Shown: positions 25,633 through 33,577 of the stretch, piece by piece
Position numbering within the stretch: the stretch's first letter is position 1
Layout: every line of letters begins with the position of its first letter
Source: Paenibacillus sp. HW567
GTDB taxonomy: Bacteria; Bacillota; Bacilli; Paenibacillales; Paenibacillaceae
Reading direction: 5' to 3'
DNA length: 64,000 nt
NCBI RefSeq assembly: GCF_000374185.1
Contig: NZ_KB910518.1
Span: 3,419,687 to 3,483,686, forward strand
Program-made: the position numbers and the translations under genes
The notes under the pieces: generated by a model
Databases searched by the model: none
Seen by the model: only the letters and a program-made list of their open reading frames with translations
Told to the model about the DNA's origin: nothing

Positions 25633-26862
25633 TTATCTTTTATCACCTACAAAGCGGTCGCTTCCTGCACCAAGTCCAACAACCAAGAGCAGAATACTGG
25701 CGACAGCCAATAAAGCCAGCGGAATATTCCAGTTCCCGGTCACGTCATGCAAAAGCCCGAACAGTGCAGGCCCCATCGCCGCCAGCAAATAACCAAGCGA
25801 TTGGGCCATCCCCGACAGCTCGCTCGCTTCCCGGGCATTTCGGGTACGCAGGCTGAAGAACATCATCACGAGGCCAAAAGCGAAACCTCCGGCAATGCCG
25901 ATGCAGATGGCCCATAAGGCCATCCAGGAGCTTGCGCCAAGCCAGACTCCAAGAATGCCAATAATAAAGAGTATGGAGGTGACCAGCACCAGACGGCGCT
26001 GGTCCTTCATTTTGCCTGCCCACAGCGGCACAAAAAAAGTAAACGGCAACTGGGCAAGCTGCATAAGCGAAAGAATCCATCCGGCATGGCTGGAGGACAT
26101 GCCCCGCCCGACCAGAATTACCGAAAACCAGGCAATCAGCACATAATAGAGCAGTGATTGCAGCCCCATGAACAGAGTCACCTGCCAGGCTAGCCGCGAG
26201 CGCCACATTGCTCCCGAGGATTGGCCTTTGCGCCCAGCGCTGTCTTGGGCCAGATTCCGTAGCTGCGGAATCCAGAACAGCGTGGCCAGCGCAGCCACGA
26301 TAAACCATATGGCCAGTGTGCCCCGCCAGCCCAATCCGCTCTGCTGCGCCAATGGAACGCTGATTCCGGAGGCGGCCGCTGCACATAAATTCATCGAGAC
26401 GGTATAGACTCCAGTCATAAGTCCGATGCGCTCGGGGAATCTGCCTTTGATCAGCCCCGGCAGCAGCACATTGCAGACAGCGATGGACAGCCCGATCATG
26501 GCTGTGCCCAGGAACAGCATTGCCGCTCCCGAGGACGAGCGGATCAGAATGCCCAGAGACAATGCCAGCATAGCCAGCATAAGCACGTTAGCAGTGCCAA
26601 AACGGCGGGCCAGCCCCGGTGCAAACGGTGACAGCAGCGCAAACGCCAGCAGGGGCAGCGTCGTTATCGCTCCTGAGAGCGTACCCGATAATCCCAGATC
26701 ATCCCGGATCATCCCCAATAAAGGTCCAACAGAGGTGAACGGGGCGCGCAGCGCAGCGGCAATACAAATAATGCCCACGGCCAGCAGAATGCGGCTCGCT
26801 CCAGCGTCCGGGCGGGACTTGTCCGGCTTTTGAATAAGTGCTTCTTGCTGCTTTACTTTCAT
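25633..26862 (-). CDS. MFS transporter, CynX/NimT type
   Basis: A 409-residue permease with 12 predicted helices. The N-terminal region has LRAPFTSVGPLLGMIRDDLGLS, the signature of the CynX/NimT group (cyanate or nitroimidazole related). A long polar loop between helices 6 and 7 lies near residue 200. AGGAGG precedes the ATG. It is convergent with the LysE gene. The substrate is not known. Confidence 0.86.
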   Translation of the reverse strand: MKVKQQEALIQKPDKSRPDAGASRILLAVGIICIAAALRAPFTSVGPLLGMIRDDLGLSGTLSGAITTLPLLAFALLSPFAPGLARRFGTANVLMLAMLALSLGILIRSSSGAAMLFLGTAMIGLSIAVCNVLLPGLIKGRFPERIGLMTGVYTVSMNLCAAAASGISVPLAQQSGLGWRGTLAIWFIVAALATLFWIPQLRNLAQDSAGRKGQSSGAMWRSRLAWQVTLFMGLQSLLYYVLIAWFSVILVGRGMSSSHAGWILSLMQLAQLPFTFFVPLWAGKMKDQRRLVLVTSILFIIGILGVWLGASSWMALWAICIGIAGGFAFGLVMMFFSLRTRNAREASELSGMAQSLGYLLAAMGPALFGLLHDVTGNWNIPLALLAVASILLLVVGLGAGSDRFVGDKR

Positions 26863-26982
26863 GATGCTCCTCCTGGTGATCTATGTATTCACATTAAATA
26901 ATTATATCTCCTTGCTTCCGGCATTGCACAATATTTCAAATTCGGTAAAGGCTGATTTATAGCGGGAAGCATATTCTTATAT

Positions 26983-27016
26983 TTCAACAAACCGCCAGTC
27001 CTTGGGACTGGCGGTC
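26983..27016 (-). terminator. hairpin downstream of the YjcZ-type gene
   Basis: A perfect 11-bp stem ACCGCCAGTCC/GGACTGGCGGT has a 3-base loop and a TTGTTG tail on the minus strand, 20 bases after the stop. Confidence 0.8.
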
Positions 27017-27036
27017 TGCAGCAAATGAATCGCGGT

Positions 27037-27138
27037 TTATACCCAGAAAGATTTTGTGATGATAACGAGCAGGATGAACAGAACCAGAATGGCGCCAGCA
27101 GAAGTAAAGCCGCCGTATCCTCCAACATTTTCGCCCAT
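27037..27138 (-). CDS. YjcZ family sporulation peptide
   Basis: A 33-residue peptide with a Gly-rich start MGENVGGYGG and one hydrophobic helix AGAILVLFILLVIITKSF. This is the pattern of the small YjcZ-type sporulation membrane peptides, which are often missed because of size. GGAGGAG lies upstream of the ATG and a terminator follows. Function in sporulation is inferred from the family. Confidence 0.82.
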   Translation of the reverse strand: MGENVGGYGGFTSAGAILVLFILLVIITKSFWV

Positions 27139-27253
27139 GATTAACTCCTCCTTTGTCCTTGCATACAGATAAGATATGTGGGAAGGAGCACTCGGGATTG
27201 GGTAAAACGGCAAAAATCCGCCCGAAAGATATGCAATTTTTAACTTCTTTCCG

Positions 27254-27282
27254 TTGACAAATACCGTCCCCGTCTTTAACAT
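27254..27282 (+). promoter_or_regulatory. sigma-A promoter of the ABC exporter gene
   Basis: The -35 TTGACA is at 27254-27259, the spacer is 17 bases and the -10 TAACAT is at 27277-27282. It lies 50 bases before the start codon. Confidence 0.72.
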
Positions 27283-27290
27283 GAGGTTTA

Positions 27291-27307
27291 TTGAGAATTA
27301 ATCTCAA
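27291..27307. promoter_or_regulatory. Fur/PerR-like inverted repeat at the ABC promoter
   Basis: TTGAGAATTAATCTCAA is an inverted repeat at the expected transcription start. Its inner 15 bases agree with the Fur consensus TGATAATNATTATCA at 12 positions. This is suggestive only. Confidence 0.4.
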
Positions 27308-27331
27308 TTAGATATACATAATTCTACAGAA

Positions 27332-29062
27332 ATGAGTGAACAAGAGATGCTGCGTCGTTTTTTTGCCTACTATCGTCCCTACAGAAAATTGTTTATTCTC
27401 GACTTCACCTGTGCTGTGGGTGCGGGGCTGCTTGAGCTGGCTTTTCCGGTGGCCGTCAATAAGTTCATTGATGATCTGCTGCCGGGACAGGACTGGCCGC
27501 TGATTCTGATTGCCTGTATTGTGCTGATGGCGATTTACGCCTTGAATACAGCAATGCAATATATCGTGACCTATTGGGGGCATATGCTGGGGATCAATAT
27601 TGAAACCGATATGCGCAAAAAAATGTTCGACCATATCCAGAAGCTGTCCTTCCGTTACTTCGACAACAACAAAACCGGTCATCTGATCGGACGCATCACC
27701 AATGACCTGAACGATATCGGGGAGCTGGCGCATCACGGGCCGGAGGATGTATTTATTGCCATCATGACTTTGGCAGGGGCATTTGTCCTGATGGCCGATA
27801 TCAATCTGAAGCTTGCCATTATTACTTTTATTATTGTGCCGATTATGGCCTGGATCATCATTTATTTCGGACGCAGCATGACCGCCACCTATGGCCGGCT
27901 GTTCGGCAATGTAGGCAGCTTCAATGCCCGCATTGAGGATAATGTCGGGGGAATCCGGGTTGTGCAATCTTTTGCCAATGAGGAGCATGAGAAAAAGCTG
28001 TTTGCCGTCGATAACCAAATGTTCCGTCAAACCAAGCTGATGGCGTATAAGCTGATGGCCAAAAGCTCGTCGGTCAGCTACATGATGACCCGTCTGATTA
28101 CCATCGTCGTGATGATCTGCGGTGCCTGGTTCTTCATTAAGGGAGAGCTTGCGATCGGGGAATTCGTTGCTTTTATTCTGCTGTCCAATGTCTTTTTCCG
28201 GCCGATTGACAAGATCAGCGCCGTCATTGAGAGTTATCCGAAGGGGATTGCCGGCTTCAAGCGTTATCTGGAAGTCATTGATGCGGAACCCGATATTGCC
28301 GACAAGCCCGGCGCACTGGATGTTGCTTCCCTGCACGGCGATATTGTCTTTGACCATGTCAGCTTCGGCTACGAATCGGGCCGTCCGGTACTGCAGGACA
28401 TCAGCCTGAAGGTGAAAGCCGGAGAAACCATTGCCTTCGTTGGACCCTCCGGGGCCGGCAAAACCACGATCTGCAGCCTGCTGCCCCGCTTCTATGATGT
28501 CACCGGCGGCGCCATCTCCATTGACGGGAACGACATCCGCGACCTGAAGCTGAATGCGCTGCGGAGACAGATCGGGATTGTGCAGCAGGATGTGTTCCTC
28601 TTCTCGGGAACTATCCGCGAGAATATCGCTTACGGCAAGCTGGATGCGGAGCTTCCTGAAATCTGGGAGGCAGCAAGACGCGCGCATTTGGAGGAGCTGA
28701 TCAACAGCCTGCCGGCCGGGATGGACACGGTCATCGGGGAACGCGGCGTGAAGCTGTCCGGCGGGCAGAAGCAGCGGCTTGCCATCGCCCGGATGTTCCT
28801 CAAGAATCCGCCGATACTGATTCTGGATGAAGCCACCTCGGCGCTGGACACAGAGACAGAAGCAGCCATCCAGCAGTCGCTGGCGGAGCTGTCCGTCGGC
28901 CGGACGACCCTTGTGATCGCCCACCGCCTTACGACGATTAAGAACGCCGACCGGATCATTGTCGTGAACGAGGAAGGCATCTCCGAGGAGGGCCGTCACG
29001 AGGAGCTGCTGAACACCGGCGGCGCATACAGCCGTCTGTATCAAGCACAGTACAACGCATAG
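27332..29062 (+). CDS. ABC transporter, fused permease and ATPase (exporter type)
   Basis: A 576-residue half-transporter. Six membrane helices (about 20-300) are followed by an ATPase domain with Walker A GPSGAGKTT, signature LSGGQKQR and Walker B LILDEATSALD. It would act as a homodimer to export drugs, lipids or peptides. The Shine-Dalgarno site before the ATG is poor (CAGAA), so translation may be weak or the start may lie a few codons later at ATGCTGCG. A Fur-like box lies at its promoter. Confidence 0.9.
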   Translation: MSEQEMLRRFFAYYRPYRKLFILDFTCAVGAGLLELAFPVAVNKFIDDLLPGQDWPLILIACIVLMAIYALNTAMQYIVTYWGHMLGINIETDMRKKMFDHIQKLSFRYFDNNKTGHLIGRITNDLNDIGELAHHGPEDVFIAIMTLAGAFVLMADINLKLAIITFIIVPIMAWIIIYFGRSMTATYGRLFGNVGSFNARIEDNVGGIRVVQSFANEEHEKKLFAVDNQMFRQTKLMAYKLMAKSSSVSYMMTRLITIVVMICGAWFFIKGELAIGEFVAFILLSNVFFRPIDKISAVIESYPKGIAGFKRYLEVIDAEPDIADKPGALDVASLHGDIVFDHVSFGYESGRPVLQDISLKVKAGETIAFVGPSGAGKTTICSLLPRFYDVTGGAISIDGNDIRDLKLNALRRQIGIVQQDVFLFSGTIRENIAYGKLDAELPEIWEAARRAHLEELINSLPAGMDTVIGERGVKLSGGQKQRLAIARMFLKNPPILILDEATSALDTETEAAIQQSLAELSVGRTTLVIAHRLTTIKNADRIIVVNEEGISEEGRHEELLNTGGAYSRLYQAQYNA

Positions 29063-29073
29063 TTTAGAGATGT

Positions 29074-29127
29074 AAAAAAACCTTCCGCTGGAATCGCCTG
29101 ATGAATATGGGCGCGGAAGGTTTTTTT
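29074..29127. terminator. bidirectional terminator between ABC and M20 genes
   Basis: AAAAACCTTCCGC pairs with GCGGAAGGTTTTT over a 24-base loop. T runs occur on both strands between the convergent genes. Confidence 0.85.
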
Positions 29128-29146
29128 GCTGTGCCTCTAATAGGCC

Positions 29147-30337
29147 TTAATCTTTTACTGTCCCCAGAAAGCGGATTGCCAGCTCTCTATAGAAGCCGAT
29201 GGAGGCCAGATACGCTTCAATGTCTACCCATTCATCCGGCTGGTGGGCCAGGGCGGGGTCGCCGGGGCCATAGATCAGAACGGGCAATCTGCCATTGTCA
29301 TGCAGCACAGAACCGTCCGTGTAGTAGGGAACGCCCTGCACTGCACGGCTCTCTTCTTCGGGTGGCCCCGCTGCTCCCAACGAGGCGGCAGTCTCCAGCG
29401 CCGTGGCAATCAGCTCCCGGCTGGGGTCAGTGCAGACCACACTGCGGTCCAGCAATTGCTCCACTTCATACCTGTAGCCGGGATGAAGCTGCTGAATTTG
29501 CTGCAGCCTGGCTTCAATCTCCCCAAGGAGCGCGGCATGCCGCAGCGGCGGAACCGTGCGGATATCCACATCAATGGTGCAGCGATCCGGGATAACATTG
29601 GTCTGCACTCCGCCTTCAATCTTATTCACCGACAGGCTGCTTGTGCCCAGCACGGCATCATGGGCCTGCCATTCCAGCGCGTGGCTGCGCAGCAGCGTTA
29701 TTACCTCCATCATCCCTTCCACCGCATTCAGGCCAAGCTGCGGCATCGAGCCGTGGGCGCTGCGCCCGAATAACGTTATCCGCAGCCACAAAGCACCTTT
29801 GTGGCCCACCGCCACCCGGCTGCCGGTCGGCTCCCCGATCACAATGCCGTCCAGATCCAGCGGGCTGTTCTGACCGGCATACATCCGTGCTCCGCAGCTA
29901 TCCACCTCTTCTCCCGCAGTCGCCAGGAATACCAGATCACCGCCCAGCCGGATGCCTTCCTGGTGCAGTGAAGCTGCGGCGAGCAGCATGGCGGCGAGGC
30001 CGCTTTTCATATCGGAGGTTCCCCGCCCGTACATCCGTCCGTTGTCAATTACCGCTCCATGTGGAGGATAACTTCCGGCGGCGGCAGTCCAGGGGCTGAC
30101 GGTGTCCAGATGGCCGCAGAACATCAGCCTCCTGCTCCCGGCCCCATGAAATACAGCCTCCAGATTGCTCCGCCCCTGCTCGATTCCGGTGATGCTGCTC
30201 TCCACGCCAAGCTCCCGCAAAAAATCGTGCAGCAGCTCAGACAAGCGGTGCTCATTACCCGGCGGATTGCACGTATCCACCTCAATCAAGCGCTGCAAAA
30301 AGGGGACGGCAAATTCCCGGCTTCTCAGATTCTTCAT
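29147..30337 (-). CDS. M20 family metallopeptidase (ArgE/DapE-like deacylase)
   Basis: A 396-residue di-zinc hydrolase of amide bonds. Metal and catalytic motifs are CGHLDTVSPW (His and Asp), YGRGTSDMKSG (bridging Asp), TAGEEVDSCG (general base Glu and metal Glu) and IGEPTG. The dimerisation domain is inserted near 185-295. It resembles acetylornithine deacetylase or succinyl-diaminopimelate desuccinylase, but no pathway neighbour fixes the substrate. The third visible His is in LAHQPDEWV. Confidence 0.87.
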   Translation of the reverse strand: MKNLRSREFAVPFLQRLIEVDTCNPPGNEHRLSELLHDFLRELGVESSITGIEQGRSNLEAVFHGAGSRRLMFCGHLDTVSPWTAAAGSYPPHGAVIDNGRMYGRGTSDMKSGLAAMLLAAASLHQEGIRLGGDLVFLATAGEEVDSCGARMYAGQNSPLDLDGIVIGEPTGSRVAVGHKGALWLRITLFGRSAHGSMPQLGLNAVEGMMEVITLLRSHALEWQAHDAVLGTSSLSVNKIEGGVQTNVIPDRCTIDVDIRTVPPLRHAALLGEIEARLQQIQQLHPGYRYEVEQLLDRSVVCTDPSRELIATALETAASLGAAGPPEEESRAVQGVPYYTDGSVLHDNGRLPVLIYGPGDPALAHQPDEWVDIEAYLASIGFYRELAIRFLGTVKD

Positions 30338-30424
30338 GTTCCACGCCTCCCGGTAGTCCGAAGTTTCTATTGTAATCCCTGCCGCTCCAGTTCAGTTCAG
30401 GTTAGCTTGCTTGTTCCCGCCGCC

Positions 30425-31870
30425 TTATTTCTTCGCGATATGCACCTTCAGCAGCTTGCCCTTCACGGTGGTGTCCCTCATCGCCTGCAGCACCAGCGTA
30501 CCCTTGCCGTTGAGGATATCGACGTAAGTCACATTGTCCTGAATCGTGATAATCCCGATATCCTCGGCGGTGATCCCTTCCAGCTTCGCAATCGTGCCGA
30601 CGAAATCGACGGCCCGGAGTTTCTTTTTCTTCCCGCCGTTAAAATACAGCTTCATGATGTCCTGGTTCATCACCTCGGTTTTGCCCTTCTTGCGGACCTG
30701 CTGCTTGCCCAGCTTCTCATCAAAAGCAGGCTTGGCGTAAGCCACGGCATCCGCCGAAGGCGCCTTCATCACCGGGAGGCTGAACCCGATATAGCGCTCA
30801 ATGTCCTGAACCCATTTGTGCTCATTCGGCGTGGCGAATGTGACCGCTTTGCCGCTTTTGCCTGCGCGTGCGGTGCGTCCGGTGCGGTGCACGTAGCTCT
30901 CTTTTTCCATTGGAATATCATAGTTGACTACGTGAGTTATATTCTCAATATCAATGCCCCGCGCGGCTACATCGGTGGCGATCAGATAGCGGAACTGGCC
31001 TCTTTTAAAAGCATTCATGACCTCAAACCGCTCGTCCTGCATCATGCCGCCGTGGATTTTGTCCACCGGGAACTCCAGATCGGCCATCCCCCGGAACAGC
31101 GCGTTCACCTGATCCTGCGTCCGGCAAAAAATAATGCAGCTCTCGGGATTCTCCACCGTCAGCAGGTCGAGCAGCACCCCAAACTTGGCCGCTTGTCTGA
31201 CTTCAATCAGCGCATGCTCAATCGCCGCCGTCGTCAGACCGCTGGCTTCAATCTCAATGTCCACCGGCTGGGTCATATATTTGCGGCACAGATTCTTCAC
31301 AGCATCCGGCAGCGTGGCGGAGAACAGCATCGTTACCCGTTCCCGGGGCAGCTTCTGGATGATTTGCTCAATCTGCTCAATAAACCCCATGCTCAGCATC
31401 TCATCCGCTTCATCAATGACCAGGAATTTGATCCGGTTCAGCGGCAGTGTGCCGCGCTCGATATGGTCGAATACCCGTCCCGGCGTGCCTACGACGACAT
31501 GCGTTTTTTGCGCAAGCTCGATTTTCTGCGGGGCAAACGGCTGCTTGCCGAACACAGCGACCGCCTTGATCCGCTTGAACCGTCCGATGTTGGTAATATC
31601 CTCTTTGACCTGTGCGGCCAGCTCGCGTGTCGGCGTCAGCACCAAAGCCTGCGGCTTGTTCTCCGCCCAATCCACCAGCTCGCAGAGCGGGATGCCGAAC
31701 GATGCGGTTTTGCCGCTGCCGGTCTGCGATTTGACGATCAGATCCTGCCCTTCCAGGGCTACAGGAATGACCTTGCTCTGCACCTCGGTTGGCTCCAGAT
31801 AGTTCAGCACATCCAGCGCGCGGATAATCTCTTCATTTAACTCATAATCTCTAAACTGCAATTCACTCAT
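30425..31870 (-). CDS. dbpA: DEAD-box RNA helicase DbpA/YxiN
   Basis: A 481-residue RNA helicase that acts on 23S rRNA during 50S assembly. Motifs in order are the Q motif, TGSGKTASF (I), PTRELA (Ia), TPGR (Ib), DEAD (II), SAT (III), [10 protein letters not shown] (V) and [10 protein letters not shown] (VI). The C-terminal 75 residues form the DbpA RNA-binding domain ([17 protein letters not shown]), which recognises hairpin 92 in relatives. The length matches Bacillus YxiN. Confidence 0.94.
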   Translation of the reverse strand: MSELQFRDYELNEEIIRALDVLNYLEPTEVQSKVIPVALEGQDLIVKSQTGSGKTASFGIPLCELVDWAENKPQALVLTPTRELAAQVKEDITNIGRFKRIKAVAVFGKQPFAPQKIELAQKTHVVVGTPGRVFDHIERGTLPLNRIKFLVIDEADEMLSMGFIEQIEQIIQKLPRERVTMLFSATLPDAVKNLCRKYMTQPVDIEIEASGLTTAAIEHALIEVRQAAKFGVLLDLLTVENPESCIIFCRTQDQVNALFRGMADLEFPVDKIHGGMMQDERFEVMNAFKRGQFRYLIATDVAARGIDIENITHVVNYDIPMEKESYVHRTGRTARAGKSGKAVTFATPNEHKWVQDIERYIGFSLPVMKAPSADAVAYAKPAFDEKLGKQQVRKKGKTEVMNQDIMKLYFNGGKKKKLRAVDFVGTIAKLEGITAEDIGIITIQDNVTYVDILNGKGTLVLQAMRDTTVKGKLLKVHIAKK

Positions 31871-31912
31871 GTAGTTGTTCCTTCCGTCTAATGCATTGTC
31901 TTATTATTGCAG

Positions 31913-32566
31913 CTAGTGGCTTCCCTGGTTCCATTCCTTATAAAATTGCTCCAGAAAAATAAGCATGAAATTATGCCGCTCCTCCGCCAGCTTGCGCCCG
32001 TAAGGCGTGTTCATCAGGTCTTTCAGCTTCAGCAGCTTCTCATAAAAATGATTAACCGCCGTTCCTTTGGAGTAATCGCGGTACTCCTTCTGCAGGGTTT
32101 CATCACGCGGCGTTATCTCCGGGTCATACACCGGACGCCCCTTGGCTCCCGAAAAAACCATCGTTCTCGTTATGCCTATCGCTCCCAGCGCATCCAGCCG
32201 GTCGGCATCCTGCACCACTTGTCCTTCTAGGGTTGACATCGGTGCTCCCCCGCCGCCGCTGAAGGACATCGTTTCGATGATCTGCATAATATGCCTGATT
32301 TGTCCCTCGTCACTCAGATGCTGCGCCAGCCAGTTATGTACTTTGAGCAATCCCGCTTCTTTGGAAGGGTTCAGCTTCTCGTCAGCCACATCATGCAGCA
32401 GAGCTGCTATTGTACAGATAACAATATCCGCCTGCTCCATCTCCGCGATCAGCGCCGCCATATTGCGCACACGGTCCGTGTGGAACCAGTCATGACCGGT
32501 CCGGTCCTGGCCTAATTGCTCTTTGGCGAAGCTTTCGGCTTCGGCAATGATTGGAGTAGAATTCAT
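31913..32566 (-). CDS. HD domain phosphohydrolase (YedJ-like)
   Basis: A 217-residue HD-superfamily protein. Metal-binding residues are His in HDWFHTDRV, the HD pair in ALLHDVADEK and Asp in VQDADRLDALG. Family members are predicted nucleotide or phosphate-ester hydrolases. The ATG at 32566 has GGAG about ten bases upstream. The reading could continue to 32689 but that part is not conserved-looking. It diverges from the His leader region. Confidence 0.87.
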   Translation of the reverse strand: MNSTPIIAEAESFAKEQLGQDRTGHDWFHTDRVRNMAALIAEMEQADIVICTIAALLHDVADEKLNPSKEAGLLKVHNWLAQHLSDEGQIRHIMQIIETMSFSGGGGAPMSTLEGQVVQDADRLDALGAIGITRTMVFSGAKGRPVYDPEITPRDETLQKEYRDYSKGTAVNHFYEKLLKLKDLMNTPYGRKLAEERHNFMLIFLEQFYKEWNQGSH

Positions 32567-32605
32567 GGAAAACACTCTCCTTATTGTGTGATATTGCTCC
32601 ATAGC

Positions 32606-32634
32606 TTGCATGGCTTCTCTCAATCGTCTATAAT
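32606..32634 (+). promoter_or_regulatory. sigma-A promoter of the His leader transcript
   Basis: The -35 TTGCAT is at 32606-32611, the spacer is exactly 17 bases and the -10 is a perfect TATAAT at 32629-32634. The predicted start is near 32641, about 30 bases before the leader peptide ATG. Confidence 0.85.
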
Positions 32635-32669
32635 GTGCTGTAATCCAGCCTTGAAGGGATCTGATTCGC

Positions 32670-32723
32670 ATGAACAGCATTACTATCATACTGAATCCAC
32701 TTCATCATCACAAGCAGCGTTAG
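32670..32723 (+). CDS. His leader peptide
   Basis: A 17-residue open frame MNSITIILNPLHHHKQR with three consecutive His codons (CAT CAT CAC, 32703-32711). GAAGGGA lies about 11 bases before the ATG. Its stop codon (32721-32723) lies inside the first arm of the downstream hairpin set. The peptide would act in cis as a sensor of charged tRNA-His. The reading rests on the His run, the promoter, the hairpins and the terminator, not on homology. Confidence 0.72.
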   Translation: MNSITIILNPLHHHKQR

Positions 32724-32822
32724 CACTCCTGAACATTATTCAGGGAGGGCTAACGCATTTCGCGTTTGACCTCCCTGCGGCATACTGAAGCGCGCAGGAC
32801 CAAGAGGTCCGGCGCGTTTTTT
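32717..32822 (+). promoter_or_regulatory. His attenuator: alternative hairpins and terminator
   Basis: Five segments can pair in two exclusive ways. A:B is 32717-32733 with 32739-32756 (GCGTTAGC/GCTAACGC plus CTCCTGAA/TTCAGGGAG). B:C is 32741-32748 with 32770-32777 (CAGGGAGG/CCTCCCTG) plus AACGC/GCGTT. D:E is 32774-32779 with 32793-32798 (CCTGCG/CGCAGG). E:F is the terminator CGCGC-GGACC/GGTCC-GCGCG at 32791-32816, followed by TTTTTT. B:C excludes D:E, and D:E excludes the terminator. A ribosome stalled at the first His codon would leave arm A free. One at the stop codon would cover it. Confidence 0.72.
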
Positions 32823-33577
32823 ATTTGGAGATTTTTTTCAGACCCCACCCCAAAATTAGCGGGGATTGGAGAAGGGGAAGAAAAGTGGTATTTTCGTGCC
32901 AGTGCCTGAACGAGTACAGCACCCGTTCTAAATCTGCGGCTTAGGACGAAACCTCTGTGGTTCGGGGAGAGAGGGTTCGTCGTATCCATCCCCCCCTTGT
33001 TCCTTAACGGACTGTAAGACCCTTATTTTCCAGAAAGGGATACATTTAGTCGAGGTACGGACCGTATGGCGCTTATTGCCTCTTCGGCAGGTAACTTTGG
33101 GGTAAAAGTCCACCCATAACGGCTCTGGAGTCCGTACACTTGCGAAAAAGTGACTTCCAGTAGAAATAAGAGCTGCTCCGTCCGTAACAAACGGTCAGAC
33201 AATTCTGACCAGGGAGATGCTTCCGTTCGAGGGCCCTGATACGCCAGCAGTGTGATCTCCACGCCCTAATCCGTTCGGCGGTAATCTGTTCGGCAGAGAA
33301 GCGTTTGAACTCCAGCATGTAGAGTCTGACGATCCGTTAACGGGAGAATCACCCTCCATTACAGACAGAACAGGCGTTTTAGAACAATTAAAAGGGTAAG
33401 CATCCCCCTATATTAGGTCAGTAACTCTTTCCGTAGTAGTTAGAACGATTATACAGGGAGGAATTCTCTTTACCTCATGGATAACGGGAATTCCACACGA
33501 AGTAGCAGGGATTTTTCCGCTTATTATTTTGGTTTTTAGCTATTTTGCAAACCAACAATTCAAAGGAGCTGCTGAAC
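32823..33577. other. 755-base gene-free stretch before hisS
   Basis: I see no credible gene on either strand. It contains repeated degenerate words of the type TAACGG, TCCGTTA and TCCGTAA (for example near 33004, 33117, 33130, 33181 and 33333) and short hairpins such as CCCC-AAAATTAG-CGGGG at 32847. It looks like decayed or repeat-derived DNA lying between the His attenuator and its likely target gene. Confidence 0.5.

Noticed and set aside
27308-29044. A 578-codon open frame on the minus strand opposite the ABC exporter
   Set aside because: The plus strand encodes an unmistakable ABC half-transporter with all motifs. The antisense frame has no recognisable domain, a low-complexity His/Asn/Gln-rich product and no ribosome site.
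30059-31840. A 593-codon open frame on the plus strand opposite dbpA and the M20 gene end
   Set aside because: It runs antisense to two clear enzymes, crosses their boundary and gives a composition typical of shadow frames.
32641-32825. 6S RNA or other stable small RNA in the His leader
   Set aside because: The length would fit, but the 5' and 3' ends do not form the long 6S rod, and the HHH frame plus alternative hairpins fit attenuation.
33023-33318. Short overlapping minus-strand frames in the gap before hisS
   Set aside because: They have no ribosome sites, overlap each other in different frames and are made of the repeated TAACGG-type words.
32641-33577. T-box riboswitch upstream of hisS
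   Set aside because: I looked for the conserved GGTGGNACCGCG T-box sequence and a specifier loop and found neither. The leader-peptide attenuator explains the sequence better.
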